Shown one piece after another: positions 43,055 through 52,290 of a stretch of DNA of 58,703 bases. The stretch covers positions 1-58,703 of the forward strand of contig JAFGTF010000057.1 in the NCBI GenBank assembly GCA_016934265.1, written 5' to 3'. Both the position numbers and the translations under genes were made by a program. The DNA is from Spirochaetota bacterium (lineage in GTDB: Bacteria > Spirochaetota > B62-G9 > DRHN01). Within the stretch, counting starts at the first letter, position 1; each line of letters begins with the position of its first letter. The notes under the pieces are model-generated. The model worked only from the letters and a program-made list of their open reading frames with translations. It was not told the DNA's origin and did no database searches.

Positions 43055-44005
43055 ATGAATAAAACCGTTCCGACCACAGAAAAAGTGATGGTAGCCCTCT
43101 TCGCCGACTTCAGAGGGTTCTCTCACATGTTCGACGTGTTGCCTGCCCATAAAGTCTATAAATTCACCAACCGGTATTTCCAGACGGCCGCGGAGATAAT
43201 CGAGCGGTACAGGGGGGTTTTAGACAACATCGTCGGGGACGGGCTGGTGGCGATATGGGGAAAGGACCAGGTTGTACAGAAGGCCCCCTTCTATGCCGTT
43301 CGATCCGCACTGGAAATGCGGATGGCCCTGCTCCGTCAGAATATCCAGTACAAGTGGGAGTCCCACTTTCCGCTCGAGATCGGGGTCGGAGTCGCAATGG
43401 GGAAGTCCCTCCACTGTATGGTCGGGCCGCGGAACAAGCCAATCGACACCGTATTCGGAAAACCGGTCATCCTTGCGTCCCGCCTAGCGGATATCGCAAA
43501 AAACAATCAGATATATATCGACAACGAGGTGGCGGAATCCATTACTCGCTGGGCAAAGCTCGAGAAGCTTTCGAAGACCACGATCCGGGGATTCAAGGGA
43601 ACGTTCACGATCTATAAAATCGAGGGCATGATGGATTTCCACCTCAAGAACAATGAGCGAAGAAAATCGAGCGCCATCCGTTTCGTCGTGCCGGAAATAG
43701 CCGCAATAGTCTTCAAGGAGAACGGCCTGAGAAAACCGGCGATCCTGAGGAACCTCAGCTCAAGCGGCGCGGGCATTGAGATCGTGCAGAAAGAGGACGC
43801 CCCTATCAGAAAAAACGACGAGATCAGCCTCGACCTGAAGCGGTTCGATTTCCCGAATCTGAACTCCCTCGACGGTAAGATCGTACAGATAAACACAATC
43901 TCAGAGGAATCGGAAGAGGTGAGATGCCTCTCCCGCGTGGGCATCTCGTTTCATAATCTGGAACCGGACAAAAGGCGCGTGCTCGAACGATTCAACATCG
44001 CATAA
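43055..44005 (+). CDS. Class III nucleotide cyclase domain fused to PilZ
   Basis: A 316-residue soluble protein. Residues 8-190 are a class III adenylate/guanylate cyclase catalytic domain. Metal aspartates are D18 (FADFRGF) and D62 (VGDGLVAIWG). The purine-selecting pair appears as K128 and D131, the adenylate cyclase pattern. In the motif normally read as G-D-x-V-N-x-A-x-R, this protein has GKPVILASRL, so the transition-state Asn is replaced by Ile139 while Arg143 is kept. Residues 200-312 are a PilZ-like domain with ERRKSS and the NxSxxG motif (NLSSSG, 233-238), the c-di-GMP-binding signature, although the basic RxxxR part is atypical. The protein could link cAMP and c-di-GMP signals. Activity is uncertain because of Ile139. 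No membrane segment. Confidence 0.85.
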   Translation: MNKTVPTTEKVMVALFADFRGFSHMFDVLPAHKVYKFTNRYFQTAAEIIERYRGVLDNIVGDGLVAIWGKDQVVQKAPFYAVRSALEMRMALLRQNIQYKWESHFPLEIGVGVAMGKSLHCMVGPRNKPIDTVFGKPVILASRLADIAKNNQIYIDNEVAESITRWAKLEKLSKTTIRGFKGTFTIYKIEGMMDFHLKNNERRKSSAIRFVVPEIAAIVFKENGLRKPAILRNLSSSGAGIEIVQKEDAPIRKNDEISLDLKRFDFPNLNSLDGKIVQINTISEESEEVRCLSRVGISFHNLEPDKRRVLERFNIA

Positions 44006-44047
44006 AAAACAGTAGACGAAAACCGACACCACCCTTCACGAACACCC

Positions 44048-45064
44048 TCACTGAAATGGGGACGGCCGATACAGGGGAGAATACCTCACCGCAGCGGAGA
44101 GGGCCGATTCCATACTGCGTTCATGCGCGTTTCCCGTACCTGCAATATCGAAGGCCGTTCCATGATCCGGCGACGTTCGGAGAAAAGGGAGGCCGAGCGT
44201 TACCGAGATCGTGGATTCAAAATCGAGCGTTTTGGTCGCTATATGACCCTGGTCGTGGTAGAGGGAAAGCACCGCGCTGAATTTCCCCCGAAGCGCGAGC
44301 GCGAAGACCGAATCCGCGGCGAGGGGTCCTTCCACTTTCACTCCCGATGACTTCGCCCTTTGCACCGCCGGCGATATGCATCGTATCTCCTCATCACCGA
44401 AGAGCCCACCATCCCCGCTGTGAGGGTTCAGTCCTGCTACGGCAAGAATCGGGTCGGTCTCTCCGAGCTTCTTCAGGGCTTTGGAGCACCGCAGGATGTA
44501 CTCGTATACGCGTTCTTCGGTAACCGACCGGATCGCATCGACGAGCGACATATGGCGTGTGAGGAAAAAAACCCGCAAGCCGTGCGTCTCGAACATCGTC
44601 AGGGGATCATCCACTCCGCAGAGATTACCGAGGATCTCCGTATGGCCGAAGTACCGCACCCCGGCACGTTTTACCGCCTCCTTGCTTATCGGCGCGGTTA
44701 CCAGCACATCAACATCCCGGTCGAGCGCAAGATGCGCCGCCCGCTCGATGTATTCATACGCCGCTTTCCCGCATACCGCAGCGGCCTCGCCTTCGGTGTA
44801 TTCGTCGAGGCGGATATTCCGCAGATCGATAAGATCGAGTGTTCCGGCCCTGTATCGCCCTTCTTGAGGCGATGAAACCGTGTTGATTCCGAGATTCGAT
44901 CCGCAGAAACCGGCGGCCTTTTCTACGACGGCTCGGTCGCCCACGAGAACAGGCCGCGAGATTTCATAGATCTTGGGCTTCGCCAGCGCTTTCACAGAAA
45001 TTTCCGGTCCCACTCCGGCTGGATCTCCGGTGCTGATTGCGATAAACGGTCGAGTATCACTCAT
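44048..45064 (-). CDS. pdxA: 4-hydroxythreonine-4-phosphate dehydrogenase
   Basis: PdxA oxidises 4-phosphohydroxy-L-threonine in the DXP-independent start of the PdxB/PdxJ pyridoxal phosphate pathway. The 338-residue length is standard. Seen here are AISTGDPAGVGPEISVKA at the N-terminus, VTAPISKEAVKRAGVRYFGH (the metal and substrate region with HTE) and AVAGLNPHSGDGGLFGDEE. The C-terminal FLRTSPDHGTAFDIAGTGNA is diagnostic. The protein is therefore complete. The gene is monocistronic in appearance: it converges on the cyclase gene with a 42-bp gap and has a 276-bp spacer upstream that contains a small ATCTTCGAAGAT palindrome (45111-45122). No other pdx gene is in the window. Confidence 0.96.
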   Translation of the reverse strand: MSDTRPFIAISTGDPAGVGPEISVKALAKPKIYEISRPVLVGDRAVVEKAAGFCGSNLGINTVSSPQEGRYRAGTLDLIDLRNIRLDEYTEGEAAAVCGKAAYEYIERAAHLALDRDVDVLVTAPISKEAVKRAGVRYFGHTEILGNLCGVDDPLTMFETHGLRVFFLTRHMSLVDAIRSVTEERVYEYILRCSKALKKLGETDPILAVAGLNPHSGDGGLFGDEEIRCISPAVQRAKSSGVKVEGPLAADSVFALALRGKFSAVLSLYHDQGHIATKTLDFESTISVTLGLPFLRTSPDHGTAFDIAGTGNAHERSMESALSAAVRYSPLYRPSPFQ

Positions 45065-45340
45065 ATAGTGTTTACCCCTATTCGTAAAATATACTATACA
45101 TGCACACTATCTTCGAAGATATAATTTTCGACCCTTCGATTTTTCTTGAATTATGGAAAACAATTTACAATCAACGATGAAGATCGGACCCTAAAGGCAC
45201 CTGAAAGAGCTAAGAGTATAAAGCCGACGGCTGATAACCGAAAAATTCAGAGGTAAGGATCTGTGGAAAAAGAGATGCCCGATGATCACCATTTCTTATG
45301 AGCGGTTCGCGAAGCGAGCTGCAAGGAACAAAGGTAGTAA

Positions 45341-46480
45341 TCAAAAATCGCTCTTTTGGTTACCATATTTCAGAAGGTCATCCATCGAGAGTGACGATTG
45401 TTTCTTCCGCTTGCTTTTATGCATGTTCTTGAGCTTCGCGGGAAGGTACCGATCGTTGTAAAATCTGGCGAGCTCGAAAATTTCGTGATCGGCATACTGT
45501 TTCGGTATCTTGACCTGCAGGGTATATCCGCGTTCTTTGAACCCCCTGTTGACGACAAAGAGCACATCTGTGACGATCTGCACGAAATGCCGCGTATAGA
45601 ACAGCATGAATCCCGCGACCAGGGATAGTATGATACCGAAGACCCGGATGTTGTAGAGGGCCGACTTTATATTGATATCCTCGAGGGAAACGGTGAGAGC
45701 ATACCCTCCCCTCTCTATCTCCATATAGTCCTCGTACCAGATCTCGCTGTCCCATAGCGTGATGGGAACCTTGGAAAAAAGCAGAGTCCCGTTTTTCGAA
45801 AGCCTCAATCCGAGCTCGTCGCCTTGGAGAAGCTTCATTAAAAGATCCCCGTCATCCGTCTCGTAACGTACAACGTCGACGAGGTCCTCATAATGATTTC
45901 TCCTCTCTATGACGGCGTTTCCAAGCGGATCGCCCGCTAGCAGGGTGAAGATAATGATAACGAAAATGACGATGGATACGGCAATCGTCGAAATGGTTGC
46001 GGTATGGTGTTGAGCCATTACGGAGTCGGCGTTCTTGATCTTTCCGAAGATCTTCATCACCCTGATGAGCCTCAGCACGCGTGTTACCCGAATCGCCTTT
46101 ACTATCTTCAATATATTCAATACGCCGATCGCCGCCAGACCTTCGGAGGTCCTGCCTGAGCAAAGGAGGAGAACCTGAGGTCCGGAGCTGAAGAAAAGAA
46201 TCGGAACCGAGCTCAAAAAATCGGCCCATCCTCTGTTATATAACCAGTAGGTAATAAGCCCTTTTTTTTTGCCCTGTATCACCGAGCGGACGATAAACTC
46301 GACCGTGAAAAGGGTATCGAAGAACAACCCCGTTAGGATAACGATGTTTCTTACGCTGACGCGCCATCGTAACAGCGCACCGAGATCATAGAGAAACGTG
46401 TGAATTATTACGAGGACAATCGCCGTTAGAATGAAATTTTCCCAAAACCCTTTATTTCTCATTCGATCTTCTTCTACCAC
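45341..46480 (-). CDS. Voltage-sensor-domain membrane protein without a pore motif
   Basis: A 379-residue protein. Residues 10-148 look like a complete four-helix voltage sensor. S1 is about 12-34. S2 is about 44-68, with D55, E61 and the FTVEFIVR pattern. S3 has D87 before a conserved Pro. S4 (118-146) carries basic residues at exactly every third position: K125, K128, R131, R134, R137, R140 and K143. A fifth helix (161-182) leads to an extracytoplasmic domain of about 95 residues (183-277), and then a helix (278-300). No TVGYG-like selectivity filter or calcium/sodium channel filter is seen. The C-terminal 75 residues are cytoplasmic, charged and coiled-coil-like. It could be a voltage-sensing regulator and not a channel; a very divergent channel is the alternative. 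It overlaps the upstream gene by 7 nt. Confidence 0.75.
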   Translation of the reverse strand: MVEEDRMRNKGFWENFILTAIVLVIIHTFLYDLGALLRWRVSVRNIVILTGLFFDTLFTVEFIVRSVIQGKKKGLITYWLYNRGWADFLSSVPILFFSSGPQVLLLCSGRTSEGLAAIGVLNILKIVKAIRVTRVLRLIRVMKIFGKIKNADSVMAQHHTATISTIAVSIVIFVIIIFTLLAGDPLGNAVIERRNHYEDLVDVVRYETDDGDLLMKLLQGDELGLRLSKNGTLLFSKVPITLWDSEIWYEDYMEIERGGYALTVSLEDINIKSALYNIRVFGIILSLVAGFMLFYTRHFVQIVTDVLFVVNRGFKERGYTLQVKIPKQYADHEIFELARFYNDRYLPAKLKNMHKSKRKKQSSLSMDDLLKYGNQKSDF

Positions 46481-47451
46481 ATGTTGTCTCCTGCAATGAG
46501 GTAGAGCTCGTTTACCATCTTCTCATTGAAGCCGTAGAACCTGCTATTGGACCGCGCGATGTTGAACCAGCTCTTGTCAAGGCTTTCCGCGGCCCTGTCT
46601 ATCCTGCCGTGGTGTTTGTAATCCTGATACCTCGATCCGATAATATGGAAGAGTCGAGCGCTCGCTTCCTTCATACCGGTCTGACGCTCCCTGAAATTCG
46701 ATTTGATTGCCGTGACTACCGCCTTTTCGGAGAGGAACGGAAGCCCCTCTTTGATGCTTCTTGCGAGCTTCATGACGAACTCGGGCATCGACATGGAGAG
46801 CTGCTGTGCTTCGTTGATATTCGCCTTCCTCTTTCCGGAGCCGGAAGACAGCATGACGCGCATGAACACGGAATTCTTGATGAGAAACAGTATCTTCGCG
46901 TATTCGATATACTCGTCGCAATCCAGATCGAGACGCTCCACCCTCCTGATCTCGTTGAATATGAACCGCCGGCGATGGAAAACCTCCCGAAGGTAGCGGT
47001 CGAGGGCTCGGTACGTGAAAATATTCACGACCGAGTTGAAATTGTACCGCACCTCGCTGTATGCGAGCACTAACGTGAGATACTCCTGCAACATAGACCG
47101 ATACCTGTTTTGTCCGAGGCCTGCTTGAGCCCCTCTCAGCGGAAACAGCTCCTCTAAGACCGCATAATCGATTTCGTTTTTCAGCCATACCTCTATCCTG
47201 GGCATGAGATAGCCAAGGCTCATCTGCTTCAAGACAAGAAGGATCTCCGATATCACCCTGTCCGGACTGAGATGCGGAAAAAATCGCTTCGAACCGAGAG
47301 TCTTTTTTAACTGTCGTAGGTTGGAGGTTATGAACGTTATGATCATTCCTTCCCTGATTACCGGTGTTTCCGCTTTTAGGTTTGGATTGGAAATCAGGTA
47401 TTGTACGAACTCTACTACCTTCTTCTTGTCGTTCCCGTCCATGACTGTCAT
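46474..47451 (-). CDS. Conserved-looking hypothetical helical protein, coupled to the voltage-sensor gene
   Basis: A 325-residue soluble protein that I do not recognise. It is almost entirely helical, rich in Arg, Lys, Leu and Ile, with no signal peptide, membrane segment or nucleotide-binding loop. Recurrent features are basic-hydrophobic helices (for example LREVFHRRRFIFNEIRRVER at about 155-174). The 3' end overlaps the start of the voltage-sensor gene by 7 nt, so the two are probably co-translated and may act together as a sensor and its cytoplasmic partner. The start could be 47451 or 47442; neither has a convincing ribosome-binding site. Confidence 0.7.
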   Translation of the reverse strand: MTVMDGNDKKKVVEFVQYLISNPNLKAETPVIREGMIITFITSNLRQLKKTLGSKRFFPHLSPDRVISEILLVLKQMSLGYLMPRIEVWLKNEIDYAVLEELFPLRGAQAGLGQNRYRSMLQEYLTLVLAYSEVRYNFNSVVNIFTYRALDRYLREVFHRRRFIFNEIRRVERLDLDCDEYIEYAKILFLIKNSVFMRVMLSSGSGKRKANINEAQQLSMSMPEFVMKLARSIKEGLPFLSEKAVVTAIKSNFRERQTGMKEASARLFHIIGSRYQDYKHHGRIDRAAESLDKSWFNIARSNSRFYGFNEKMVNELYLIAGDNMW

Positions 47452-47541
47452 ATATCGAAAGCTGTGTGATTCGGTCGTACCGGTACCCCTTCAGCGGAAC
47501 GCCCCGTCTACAAAGAGTATCGGACTTTGAACTGGTAAAAT

Positions 47542-47579
47542 GAAGACCGGTGGGGAACTTACGTTCCCCACCGGTCTTC
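47542..47579 (-). terminator. Strong hairpin downstream of alaS
   Basis: A perfect 17-bp stem (GAAGACCGGTGGGGAAC with its complement) and a 4-nt loop. It lies 81 bp past the alaS stop and 91 bp before the hypothetical gene on the same strand. On the minus strand a short ATTTT follows, so it is a plausible, if T-poor, terminator or attenuating structure. Confidence 0.6.
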
Positions 47580-47659
47580 GCTTTCTGGACTCGTAGAAAG
47601 TCACTATGGAATGACGAGAAAAAACGTCCTCGGCTTACAATGACGTTTCATTCGCTTGA

Positions 47660-50275
47660 CTACATCTTTTCGACGATCTCGATTAGACGTTCGAAAGCCT
47701 TTTTGCAGCCCGAGGGATCCGAGCCGCCGCCCTGGGCGAGATGCGGCCGACCGCCGCCTTTTCCCTTGAAGAGCGGCGCGATTTCGCCGAAGAGCGATCC
47801 TGCATCGAGACCGACTGAGACCGCGTCGTCCGTAACGGCAAGCAAACAGGAAAGCCTGTTCTTACCGGCCGCCGTGATAAAGATCACACCCATCTTCATC
47901 CCGCTTCTCACGCCGTCCGAAACCTCCCTGAGCTCGTTCGGGGAAAGTCCGGGGAGTTCGATATGGACCAGCTCGAACCTGCCTGCCCGAACCGTGTCCT
48001 TTTGCAGGTCGAACTTGGATTGCGCCTCTTTTTTCTTTTCCTTCTTCAGAGCACGCTCCAGCTCCGAAACCCGCTCGATAAGCCTTGTGACCCCCTCTAC
48101 TATCCCTTCAGGGCCGGTACGGAGCAAAGAGGCGGCCTGTTGGAGGATTCGTCCGTCGGCCTTGAACCTCTCTAGTGCCGCCGATCCGGTAACAGCTTCG
48201 ATCCTCCTCACGCCGGACGAGATACTCCCCTCCTTCACTATGCTGAATATCCCTATATCGCCGGTCCGGTCGACGTGCGTGCCCCCGCATAGCTCCGCGC
48301 CCAGTCTTTCGATTTTCACCACCCGCACCTTCTCCGAGTACTTTTCGCCGAAAAGGGCGACGGCCCCCATACCTCTCGCTTCTTCGATTGGGATATCGTT
48401 GAGCACGTTCACCTCAAGGTTTTCCCGGACCGATTTATTCACGATCTCTTCGATACGCTCGATCTGCTCGACGGAGAGCGGGCCGTAATGATTGAAGTCG
48501 AACCTCAGCCGATCCGGCGAAACGAGGCTCCCGGCCTGGTTGGCGTGCGTTCCCACGACCTCACGGAGAGCGTGATGCATTAGATGCGTCGCAGTATGGT
48601 TTGCCGCGATGCGCCGTCTTCTCTCCATGTCGACGAAACCCTCGAAAACAAGCGTGATCGTATCAGGTTCGAGCGACCCGGTCTCTATGCGTCCAACGTG
48701 GACGGTGACATCCCCGGCCTTCTTTGTGTCCACGATTTCGATCCTCACCCCTTTTGCTTCCACATATCCCGTATCGCCCACCTGCCCGCCCGACTCGCCA
48801 TAGAACGGCGTCCTGTCGAACACGAGTAAAACCTCGTCTTCTTTTTCGGTGAACTTAACAAGCCGCATATCGGAAACGCGTGCCTGCTCGTAGCCGAGAA
48901 AAACCGTCGTCTCATCCTCTTTCACCCTCTTCCACTCCCCTTGCCCGGGCTCGGCCTTAAACTTCGCGTCCAGCTTCGCACGCGTTCTCTGCTCCTGCAT
49001 TCTTCGCTCGAATCCGCCTCCATCAAGCGTGAGTCCCCTTTCGCGGGCCATGAGCTGTGTAAGGTCGTAGGGGAATCCGTACGTGTCGTGTAAAAGAAAC
49101 GCCTCTTCTCCGGGAAAAACCGTTTCGTTCCCCGCTTTGAGCTTCTCGACGGTCCGCTCGAACTCCGAAAGCCCCCTGTCGAGCGTCCGAAGGAAAAGTG
49201 CCTCTTCGTTCTTTATTATGCGCCTGATCGTCTCCTCGCGTTCGATCAGCTCGGTATATGGGTCCTTCATGATCGTAACAAGCGGGTGTACGAGCTCGTA
49301 GAGAAACGGCCGGCCGAGTCCCAGCAGCTTCCCGTGCCGGACCGCCCGCCTGAGGATCCTCCTGAGCACGTATCCCCTCCCCTCGTTCGACGGAACGGCG
49401 CCGTCCGCAATTGCAAAGGCGAGACTTCTGATATGATCCGCGATAACCTGAAAGGAGACGATATGGTCGTTTTTCCGAAGATTGGAAAGCTCGAAAATTT
49501 TCTCTATTATCGGCACGAAGAGATCGGTCTCGTAGTTGGAACGTTTCCCCTGAAGCACCGCGAGGGTACGCTCCAGCCCCATTCCGGTATCTATGTGCTT
49601 CGCAGGCAGCTCGACGAGCGATCCTCCGCTTTCCCGGTTGTATTCCATGAACACGAGGTTCCAGAGCTCGCATATGTCCCCGTTTTCATCACCCTCCTCG
49701 AATGTCGTATGTCCAGAAGGATTGTAATCGTAATGAAGCTCGGAGCAGGGACCGCACGGTCCCGTCTCGCCCATGCTCCAGAAGTTCTCCTCGTTTCCCT
49801 TTTCGACGTCTCCGAGACGCACGATCCGTCCATCGTCGATACCGACAACGCTTCGCCATATTTCGTATGCCTCGTCGTCGTCCTTGTATATGCTCACCCA
49901 AAGCGAGTGTTCCGAAAGCATGAGCTTTTCCGTCGCGAACTCCCACGCCCACTCGATCGCTTCCCGCTTATAGTAATCGCCGAAGGACCAGTTTCCCATC
50001 ATCTCGAAAAAGGTATGGTGGCTCCCGTCCGTACCGACATCCTCGAGATCGTTGTGCTTGCCCGAGGCCCTGATACATTTCTGCACCGAGCAGGTGCGGG
50101 GACTCTTCGGAGGTTCTAGTCCAAGAAAGATGCTCTTGAACTGGTTCATCCCCGCGTTGGTGAAAAGCAGTGTCGGATCGTCGGCGGGAACCACCGTCGA
50201 GCTCTTGACGACTGAATGCCCCCTCTGCTCGAAAAATTCGAGAAAGCTCTTTCGCAAATCACTCGATGTGATCAC
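47660..50275 (-). CDS. alaS: Alanyl-tRNA synthetase
   Basis: AlaRS charges tRNA(Ala) and edits Ser/Gly mischarging. The 871-residue length is standard. Visible are the class II core near the N-terminus (TNAGMNQFKSIFLG, then SHHTFFEMMGNWSFGDYYK), the tRNA-recognition region and the editing domain with the zinc ligands of NHTATHLMHHAL and CGGTHVDRTGDIGIF. A coiled coil (ELERALKKEKKKEAQ, about 730-750) and the C-Ala domain ending in GKGGGRPHLAQGGG complete the enzyme. The start at 50275 lies inside the end of recX (17-nt overlap), so recX-alaS form one transcript. The strong hairpin at 47542-47579 follows. Confidence 0.97.
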   Translation of the reverse strand: MITSSDLRKSFLEFFEQRGHSVVKSSTVVPADDPTLLFTNAGMNQFKSIFLGLEPPKSPRTCSVQKCIRASGKHNDLEDVGTDGSHHTFFEMMGNWSFGDYYKREAIEWAWEFATEKLMLSEHSLWVSIYKDDDEAYEIWRSVVGIDDGRIVRLGDVEKGNEENFWSMGETGPCGPCSELHYDYNPSGHTTFEEGDENGDICELWNLVFMEYNRESGGSLVELPAKHIDTGMGLERTLAVLQGKRSNYETDLFVPIIEKIFELSNLRKNDHIVSFQVIADHIRSLAFAIADGAVPSNEGRGYVLRRILRRAVRHGKLLGLGRPFLYELVHPLVTIMKDPYTELIEREETIRRIIKNEEALFLRTLDRGLSEFERTVEKLKAGNETVFPGEEAFLLHDTYGFPYDLTQLMARERGLTLDGGGFERRMQEQRTRAKLDAKFKAEPGQGEWKRVKEDETTVFLGYEQARVSDMRLVKFTEKEDEVLLVFDRTPFYGESGGQVGDTGYVEAKGVRIEIVDTKKAGDVTVHVGRIETGSLEPDTITLVFEGFVDMERRRRIAANHTATHLMHHALREVVGTHANQAGSLVSPDRLRFDFNHYGPLSVEQIERIEEIVNKSVRENLEVNVLNDIPIEEARGMGAVALFGEKYSEKVRVVKIERLGAELCGGTHVDRTGDIGIFSIVKEGSISSGVRRIEAVTGSAALERFKADGRILQQAASLLRTGPEGIVEGVTRLIERVSELERALKKEKKKEAQSKFDLQKDTVRAGRFELVHIELPGLSPNELREVSDGVRSGMKMGVIFITAAGKNRLSCLLAVTDDAVSVGLDAGSLFGEIAPLFKGKGGGRPHLAQGGGSDPSGCKKAFERLIEIVEKM

Positions 50276-50894
50276 AGAAATACTCCTTACAAAGCTCCTG
50301 GATGATATCGAATCGGAAGCCCCGATTTTTCAGATGGCGCCATACTCTCTCGCGAGCCGTGTCCGGCGGAACGTTCCGAAGCACCGTCAAACGCTTCTCC
50401 AAGGCCCGGCGGGCGAGATTTTCCTCCTCGTCTTGACCGAACCGCTCGTCGCATACCCCGCTGATGACCGCCTCGTTGACTCGTTTTTCACGAAGCTCGT
50501 GTTCGGCACGCAGTCTTCCCAGGGGACGGTGCAGCAGAATCGAATCGAGCCATTCCGCCGCAAAACGCCTGTCTTCAATAATGCCTTTTTTCTTGAAATC
50601 CCGTATCACCTCTTCAGTGACGCCCCTGCTGAATCCCTTGTCTAAGAGCCGTTTTTTGGACTCGTACTCCGAGCGGCCCCTGTAGGAAAGGAGGGTGTAC
50701 AGGTAATCCCGTGCGCGGGCATATTCGTCTTTCAGCTCGAGCCGCTCTATATCGGCGTCGCTTACTTCATCCTCGATATGCAGGCCCGAGCGGGAGAGAG
50801 TATCGTAATCTAACGAGAACGCGTATTTCCCGTCAAGATAAATGGAAAACCGGTTCTTCCTTCTGAGCTGTCCCTTGATGTTCGTAATCTTCAT
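50259..50894 (-). CDS. recX: Regulatory protein RecX
   Basis: RecX binds RecA filaments and limits recombinase activity. The chosen start at 50894 gives 211 residues starting MKITNIKGQLRRKNRFSIYL, preceded by AGGA; the same frame is open 63 codons further upstream, but that extension is unlike any RecX. Family features are the helical repeats with ARDYLYTLLSYRGRSEYESK followed by KRLLDKGFS, then EEVIRDFKKKGIIEDRRFA and, near the end, RERVWRHLKNRGFRFDII. It overlaps alaS by 17 nt. recA itself is not in the window, although recX-alaS neighbours are common next to recA elsewhere. Confidence 0.9.
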   Translation of the reverse strand: MKITNIKGQLRRKNRFSIYLDGKYAFSLDYDTLSRSGLHIEDEVSDADIERLELKDEYARARDYLYTLLSYRGRSEYESKKRLLDKGFSRGVTEEVIRDFKKKGIIEDRRFAAEWLDSILLHRPLGRLRAEHELREKRVNEAVISGVCDERFGQDEEENLARRALEKRLTVLRNVPPDTARERVWRHLKNRGFRFDIIQELCKEYFCDHIE

Positions 50895-51024
50895 GAAAAT
50901 TTTCCTATGCCGGAGAACCGCCACACCCCGTTCGAGACCGTCTGAAACCCTTGCACGGGTGTTTTTTCGGTACGACCTTGCCTTTTCATAGTATATTACG
51001 AGAACCCGAAAAGAACAGAAGAAA

Positions 51025-52224
51025 ATGAACAGCAACGCTAAAAGTGAACCTCGGCTTCCACGTCTTATATTGTATTCCGTCACTCATCTCGTTCACGACC
51101 TATACCAGTCGTTCCTCAGCCCGATTCTGCCGGTTCTCATAGAGAAACACGATCTCTCGCTCAAGATGGCAGGATACCTGAATCCGGCGCTGCGGATGCC
51201 TTCTGTCTTCCAGCCGTTTATCGGCTATCTCGCCGACCGGCGGGGAACAGAGGCGATACTTCCGCTTACGATGCTCGTTACCGCGGGCGCCATATGCGCC
51301 GTTTTAGTGATGCCGGGGTACTCATGGGTCTTAATGTTCACGCTGATTGCAGGGGTAAGCGCCGCATTCTATCACGCAAACGCAGTGACGGGGGTAGCGG
51401 ACGCAAGCGGCGGAAGATACGGCACCGGCATGTCGTTCTTTATGACAGGAGGAGAGCTCGCCCGCTCCATCGGACCGGTCTATATCGTCTTTCTAATTCG
51501 CCTGCTGTCAGGGAATCGTATTTTTACCGCAGCCCTTCCGGCTGTCGCGGTGGCGGCAGTCATCTTTTTTACGAACCATCCCGGCGGTGACAAAAGAGAC
51601 CGAAGCAGGACGGCGGGGTTCTGGCAGGCCATTGCAGGGGGGAAAAAGGGGTTGTTACTGCTGCTCGTCATTCAGCTTCTTCACAGATTTACCGTCTACG
51701 CGTTTGCATATTTCCTCCCCACCTACCTGCGGGAGACGGGAAAGAGCCTGCTTTTTGCAGGTTCAGCCCTGTCCCTGCTCGAGATTTCAGGGGCTTTCGG
51801 TGCATTCATCGGCGGCACCGTATCGGACAGGATAGGCAAAAAATGGTTTTTCCTAATAAGCAGTTTCTGTATACCGCTTCTGATCAATCTCTATCTCCAG
51901 CAGAGGCACATCATTGCAGGATTCGCACTCCTTGTCATCGCGGGTATGTTCATGCTCAGCGGAAACCCTGTCTGGTACGCATACGCACAGGACCTCGTCC
52001 CGGAGTTCAAGGGCACTGCGGCATCGATACTAATGGCATTCGGATTTCTGACGACGACGGCCTCCACCATAGCAGCCGGATACTTGGGTGACGTACTGGG
52101 GCTTTTCAGGACGTACAGGATACTCTCCTTTCTTCCTTTGCTATCCGTTGTGTTCATCCTCATGCTTCCCCACGAGGCCCCGCAGGGGGCGCGTCCCTTA
52201 GGAGGCGATGAAAAAGTCAAATGA
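51025..52224 (+). CDS. MFS transporter, Fsr (fosmidomycin resistance)-like
   Basis: A 399-residue inner-membrane protein with twelve predicted helices of the major facilitator fold. The N-terminus LYSVTHLVHDLYQSFLSPIL matches the Fsr group (H-x-x-x-D-x-Y-Q-S-F-L), and GYLADRRGTEAILPL is the A-motif loop between helices 2 and 3. The pattern recurs in the second half as GGTVSDRIGKKWFF. Fsr-like proteins export drugs such as fosmidomycin, though natural substrates are mostly unknown. The gene diverges from recX across 130 bp and ends 66 bp before rplM, inside which the rplM promoter is placed, so it is probably a separate transcript. Confidence 0.9.
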   Translation: MNSNAKSEPRLPRLILYSVTHLVHDLYQSFLSPILPVLIEKHDLSLKMAGYLNPALRMPSVFQPFIGYLADRRGTEAILPLTMLVTAGAICAVLVMPGYSWVLMFTLIAGVSAAFYHANAVTGVADASGGRYGTGMSFFMTGGELARSIGPVYIVFLIRLLSGNRIFTAALPAVAVAAVIFFTNHPGGDKRDRSRTAGFWQAIAGGKKGLLLLLVIQLLHRFTVYAFAYFLPTYLRETGKSLLFAGSALSLLEISGAFGAFIGGTVSDRIGKKWFFLISSFCIPLLINLYLQQRHIIAGFALLVIAGMFMLSGNPVWYAYAQDLVPEFKGTAASILMAFGFLTTTASTIAAGYLGDVLGLFRTYRILSFLPLLSVVFILMLPHEAPQGARPLGGDEKVK

Positions 52225-52237
52225 GCGGTGCTTTTGC

Positions 52238-52266
52238 TTGACGAAGAAAGCCTATTATACTATCTT
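52238..52266 (+). promoter_or_regulatory. Candidate sigma-70 promoter of rplM-rpsI
   Basis: TTGACG (52238-52243) and TATCTT (52261-52266) are separated by 17 bp, 24 nt before the rplM ATG. GGAG at 52280-52283 is the ribosome-binding site. Confidence 0.45.
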
Positions 52267-52290
52267 ACACGGTAAAATCGGAGTAGGGGA

